Source of the DNA: Miniphocaeibacter massiliensis
Lineage (GTDB): Bacteria > Bacillota > Clostridia > Tissierellales > Peptoniphilaceae
DNA: 64,000 bases
Direction of reading: 5' to 3'
NCBI RefSeq assembly: GCF_900232905.1
Contig: NZ_OCTQ01000001.1
Coordinates: forward strand, 372,001-436,000
How positions within the stretch are numbered: the stretch's first letter is position 1; every line of letters begins with the position of its first letter. Shown piece after piece: positions 61,455 to 64,000 of this stretch. The position numbers were made by a program, and so were the translations under genes. The notes under the pieces are model-generated. The model was not told the origin of the DNA, did not search any database, and worked only from the letters and a program-made list of their open reading frames with translations.

Positions 61455-64000
61455 ATGAAAAATAAAAATTCAAAATATATATCTAAAATAGTAAAATTAA
61501 TTGTTATTACTTTTTTGGTTGTATTTACATTTATGGCAGGTGCTCTGGGTGTATCCATAGTTGGAGTCCTCGAAAGTACTGACCCTATAAATACTAACGA
61601 AATTGATAATTTGGTTAATAAAACTTCAAAAATTTTAGATTCTAATGGTGATTTGCTAGAAAATGTTCATACTACAGAATACAGGGAATTAGTACCCTAT
61701 GATAAATTGCCTAAAAATTTAATTAATGCTTTTATTGCCATTGAAGATGTTAGATTTTATGAACATGATGGTGTAGACCCTATAGGTATTGTCGGAGCTT
61801 TCGCTGATAATGTAGTATCTTCCGATATGGAAAGGGGAGCTTCAACATTAGCTCAACAACTTGCTAGAAACCTATATTTGTCTGCTGACAAAAAAATTGA
61901 AAGAAAAATAAAAGAAGCTTACTTGGCACTACAATTAACTGAACAACTTGGAAGAAAAGGTGTCATTGAAAAATATTTAAATACCGTCTTCTTAGGACAA
62001 AATGCATATGGTGTACAAGCTGCTAGTAAGGTTTACTTCAATAAAGATGTTAGTGAATTAACTCTTGCTGAATGTGCTTCACTTGCATCAATAGTCAAAA
62101 GTCCTTCAAACTATGCATTATATAAGACAGTCCTTCCTGAAAACATTACTAAAGATGATATAGTTGTTGGAGATGAAGAAATAGAACTAAATGGCACTAT
62201 GTATAAAACTGTCTACAATAAAAGTGAAAATTTAGAAAACAGGCAAAAACGTACTTTGAAAAATATGCTAGAAGAAAAATTTATTACGCAAGAAGAATAT
62301 GATAAAGCTGCTAGTGAAAATATAGCTAATGCTTTATCACCTGGTCAAAATTCAACTAAACAAAATATTTCTTCTTATTATATAGACTTAACGGCTGACC
62401 AAGTTATAGGAAAATTGCAATCGGAGCTAGGTCTTACAAAAGATGAAGCAATTGCAAAATATTATAATGGTGGTATAGAAGTTTATTCTACAATAGACAC
62501 TAAAATGCAAAAACAAGTCGAAGGAGTTTTTGAAAACTTTTCTGATATAGTTTTAAAAGGTACAGGTTCCTCTACTAGACCGGCTCTTTTAGATTGGTCT
62601 TCAGATAGAAATGGAAACATTACTAATTCAAAAAGAGCAATAGTTTATTATAAAAAAGAAAATCTTATTGACAGTAATGGACAAGTATATATTGGAAATG
62701 ACGAATATTCTCTATCTGATGATGGAAGCCTAATCTTAAATTCAAGTAAATTAGATTTTTCAACCAATTCAATAGACCCTAAAGATTTTTATACCATAAA
62801 TGATGACAAGAACCTTGTAACTTATAGAACTAGTAGTTCTGGCAAAGCTATCCCTAATGAAAATGAAATTAAAAGTACTGATAATGGTATTGTAATAAGC
62901 AAATCTTTCCTAGAAAGATATCCAGATTTTTACTCTGTCTCTGATAGTGGAACTTTATCATTAGGAGCTAAATATTTTTCTATTGAAGATGGAATAGCTC
63001 AACCTCAAGGATCTATAGTTATCATAGACCACAAGCAAGGCCACATTAAAGCTATTGTTGGTGGTAGAAATCAAGGTGGTAGAAAAATATTGAATAGAGC
63101 TTCTGACTATCCTAGACAACCAGGTTCAACCATGAAACCGATAGCTACATATATTCCTGCTTTAGATAACGGATATACTGCTGCTTCTGGTATTGAAGAT
63201 GCTCCTTTCTTCTATAATGGAAAACAATGGCCTAAAAACGTATATAGAGGCTTCAAAGGGCTTATTTCTCTTAGAGAAAGTGTTAAAATATCAAGTAACG
63301 TTAATGCTGTAAAAACGCTTGATGACGTTGGTATAGATGTTTCTAAAGAATATCTAACAAAGTTTGGTCTGATTGACAAAGAAAATCCCGATGCTGATAG
63401 TTTTATAACTGCATCTGAAAATAGTAGCGTTAATGATGAAAACTTATCAGCTATGGGACTAGGTGGTATGACCTATGGTATTTCAAACTTAAAAATGACA
63501 GCAGCTTATGCTGCAATTGCAAATGGTGGAGAATATATTGAGCCACTTACTTTTTCAAAAGTTGTAGATTATGATGGTACTGTACTACTTGAAGATGTTA
63601 GTAAAAAAGAAACCGTGGTATCCCCTCAAATAGCATATGTTATGACCGATGTTATGAAAGATGTACTAACTGTACCTTATGGTAAATATGCTGCTAACTC
63701 TAATTTTGATATAGCTGGAAAAACTGGTACCACTCAAGAAAATCAAGATATATGGTTTATTGGATATAGTCCATATTATACAATAGGTACTTGGATAGGA
63801 TTTGATAATCAACAATTAAAATTAACAAGAAATAGTGGTCAAGCTGTAAAATTTTGGAATGTTGTAAATAGAACAATTTTAGAAGGTTATGATAGTGCAA
63901 GATTTGAAGAACCAGATGGAATGATACACATGAAAGTATGTACCATAGGAAATGGAAAACCTACTGGTGCTTGTTATGGAGATGGAACAGTAAAAAACGA
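61455..64000 (+). CDS. Class A penicillin-binding protein (PBP1a type), 3' end cut by window
   Basis: Bifunctional peptidoglycan synthase. The ATG at 61455 follows GGAGGT. Translation shows a short cytoplasmic tail, one membrane segment (about 14-38, VKLIVITFLVVFTFMAGALG) and a GT51 domain with catalytic Glu97 in IAIEDVRFYEHDGVD, then RGASTLAQQLARNLYL. A transpeptidase domain follows with S558-x-x-K561 (PGSTMKP), S613-S-N615 and K756-T-G (GKTGTTQ). About 849 codons are in the window with no stop. It is transcribed divergently from hflX. Confidence 0.95.
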   Translation, partial: MKNKNSKYISKIVKLIVITFLVVFTFMAGALGVSIVGVLESTDPINTNEIDNLVNKTSKILDSNGDLLENVHTTEYRELVPYDKLPKNLINAFIAIEDVRFYEHDGVDPIGIVGAFADNVVSSDMERGASTLAQQLARNLYLSADKKIERKIKEAYLALQLTEQLGRKGVIEKYLNTVFLGQNAYGVQAASKVYFNKDVSELTLAECASLASIVKSPSNYALYKTVLPENITKDDIVVGDEEIELNGTMYKTVYNKSENLENRQKRTLKNMLEEKFITQEEYDKAASENIANALSPGQNSTKQNISSYYIDLTADQVIGKLQSELGLTKDEAIAKYYNGGIEVYSTIDTKMQKQVEGVFENFSDIVLKGTGSSTRPALLDWSSDRNGNITNSKRAIVYYKKENLIDSNGQVYIGNDEYSLSDDGSLILNSSKLDFSTNSIDPKDFYTINDDKNLVTYRTSSSGKAIPNENEIKSTDNGIVISKSFLERYPDFYSVSDSGTLSLGAKYFSIEDGIAQPQGSIVIIDHKQGHIKAIVGGRNQGGRKILNRASDYPRQPGSTMKPIATYIPALDNGYTAASGIEDAPFFYNGKQWPKNVYRGFKGLISLRESVKISSNVNAVKTLDDVGIDVSKEYLTKFGLIDKENPDADSFITASENSSVNDENLSAMGLGGMTYGISNLKMTAAYAAIANGGEYIEPLTFSKVVDYDGTVLLEDVSKKETVVSPQIAYVMTDVMKDVLTVPYGKYAANSNFDIAGKTGTTQENQDIWFIGYSPYYTIGTWIGFDNQQLKLTRNSGQAVKFWNVVNRTILEGYDSARFEEPDGMIHMKVCTIGNGKPTGACYGDGTVKN

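Noticed and set aside
1-64000. CRISPR arrays, insertion sequences, prophage, tRNA or rRNA genes, toxin-antitoxin or defence systems
   Set aside because: I looked for repeat-spacer patterns, transposase-like frames, tRNA-like cloverleaf sequence and defence-type domains and saw none. The window is almost all housekeeping genes.

Overview
The window is a stretch of a very AT-rich Firmicute (Bacillota) chromosome. Gene content and order (asp23-nusB-xseAB-polyprenyl synthase; plsX-acpP-rnc-radical SAM-smc-ftsY; zapA-U32 peptidase-mutS2-argS; an mra/fts/mur division cluster ending ftsZ-nrdR), two T-box leaders, an L20-type leader, DivIB/FtsL-type division proteins and a PASTA-bearing transpeptidase all point that way. 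No sporulation genes lie next to ftsZ. My best guess is an anaerobic coccus of the Tissierellia/Peptoniphilaceae (Parvimonas- or Helcococcus-like); this is inference from AT content and synteny, not a search result.

Layout. Almost every gene is on the minus strand, so transcription runs from high to low coordinates and the minus strand is probably the leading strand. Bases 1-3,148 hold Asp23, NusB, exonuclease VII and the start of a polyprenyl synthase. Bases 3,213-10,865 are one long lipid/RNase/chromosome unit (plsX, acpP, rnc, radical SAM, smc, ftsY). Bases 11,110-12,645 are a decayed membrane-anchored amidase. Then come rpmF, ackA, plsY and der; an aspS-tcdA-rseC-like-glyA unit under an Asp T-box; and an intact murJ next to a second, broken murJ. 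Around 23.3-24.7 kb is a lone plus-strand PucR-type regulator, convergent with a three-gene unit of unknown function (radical SAM/DUF4080-like protein, membrane protein, TPR protein). Bases 28.2-38.6 kb carry argS, mutS2, a U32 peptidase, zapA and pheST under a Phe T-box. Then follow an RNA methyltransferase with a Trk/Ktr potassium transporter, infC-rpmI-rplT behind an attenuator leader, asnS and rarA. Bases 45.7-57.0 kb are a slimmed division/cell-wall cluster (mraZ, rsmH, ftsL, PBP, mraY, murD, ftsW, murG, ftsQ/divIB, ftsZ, nrdR) lacking murC, murE, murF and ftsA. Last come lgt, a YebC regulator, nadE, a YigZ-like protein and hflX, and a divergent class A PBP cut by the window end.

How the genes work together. 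The window is dominated by growth functions: translation (four aminoacyl-tRNA synthetases, IF3, L20, L35, L32, ribosome GTPases), membrane lipid synthesis (PlsX, ACP, PlsY), peptidoglycan synthesis and septation, and chromosome segregation. Regulation visible in the DNA is mostly leader-RNA based (T-boxes, L20 leader, hairpins) plus a three-repeat MraZ box. I found no CRISPR array, insertion sequence, prophage, tRNA, rRNA or defence system, and nothing I would call a new system. The points most worth a second look are the long perfect hairpin in front of ftsZ, the uncharacterised three-gene unit at 24.7-28.2 kb, and the two pseudogenes.
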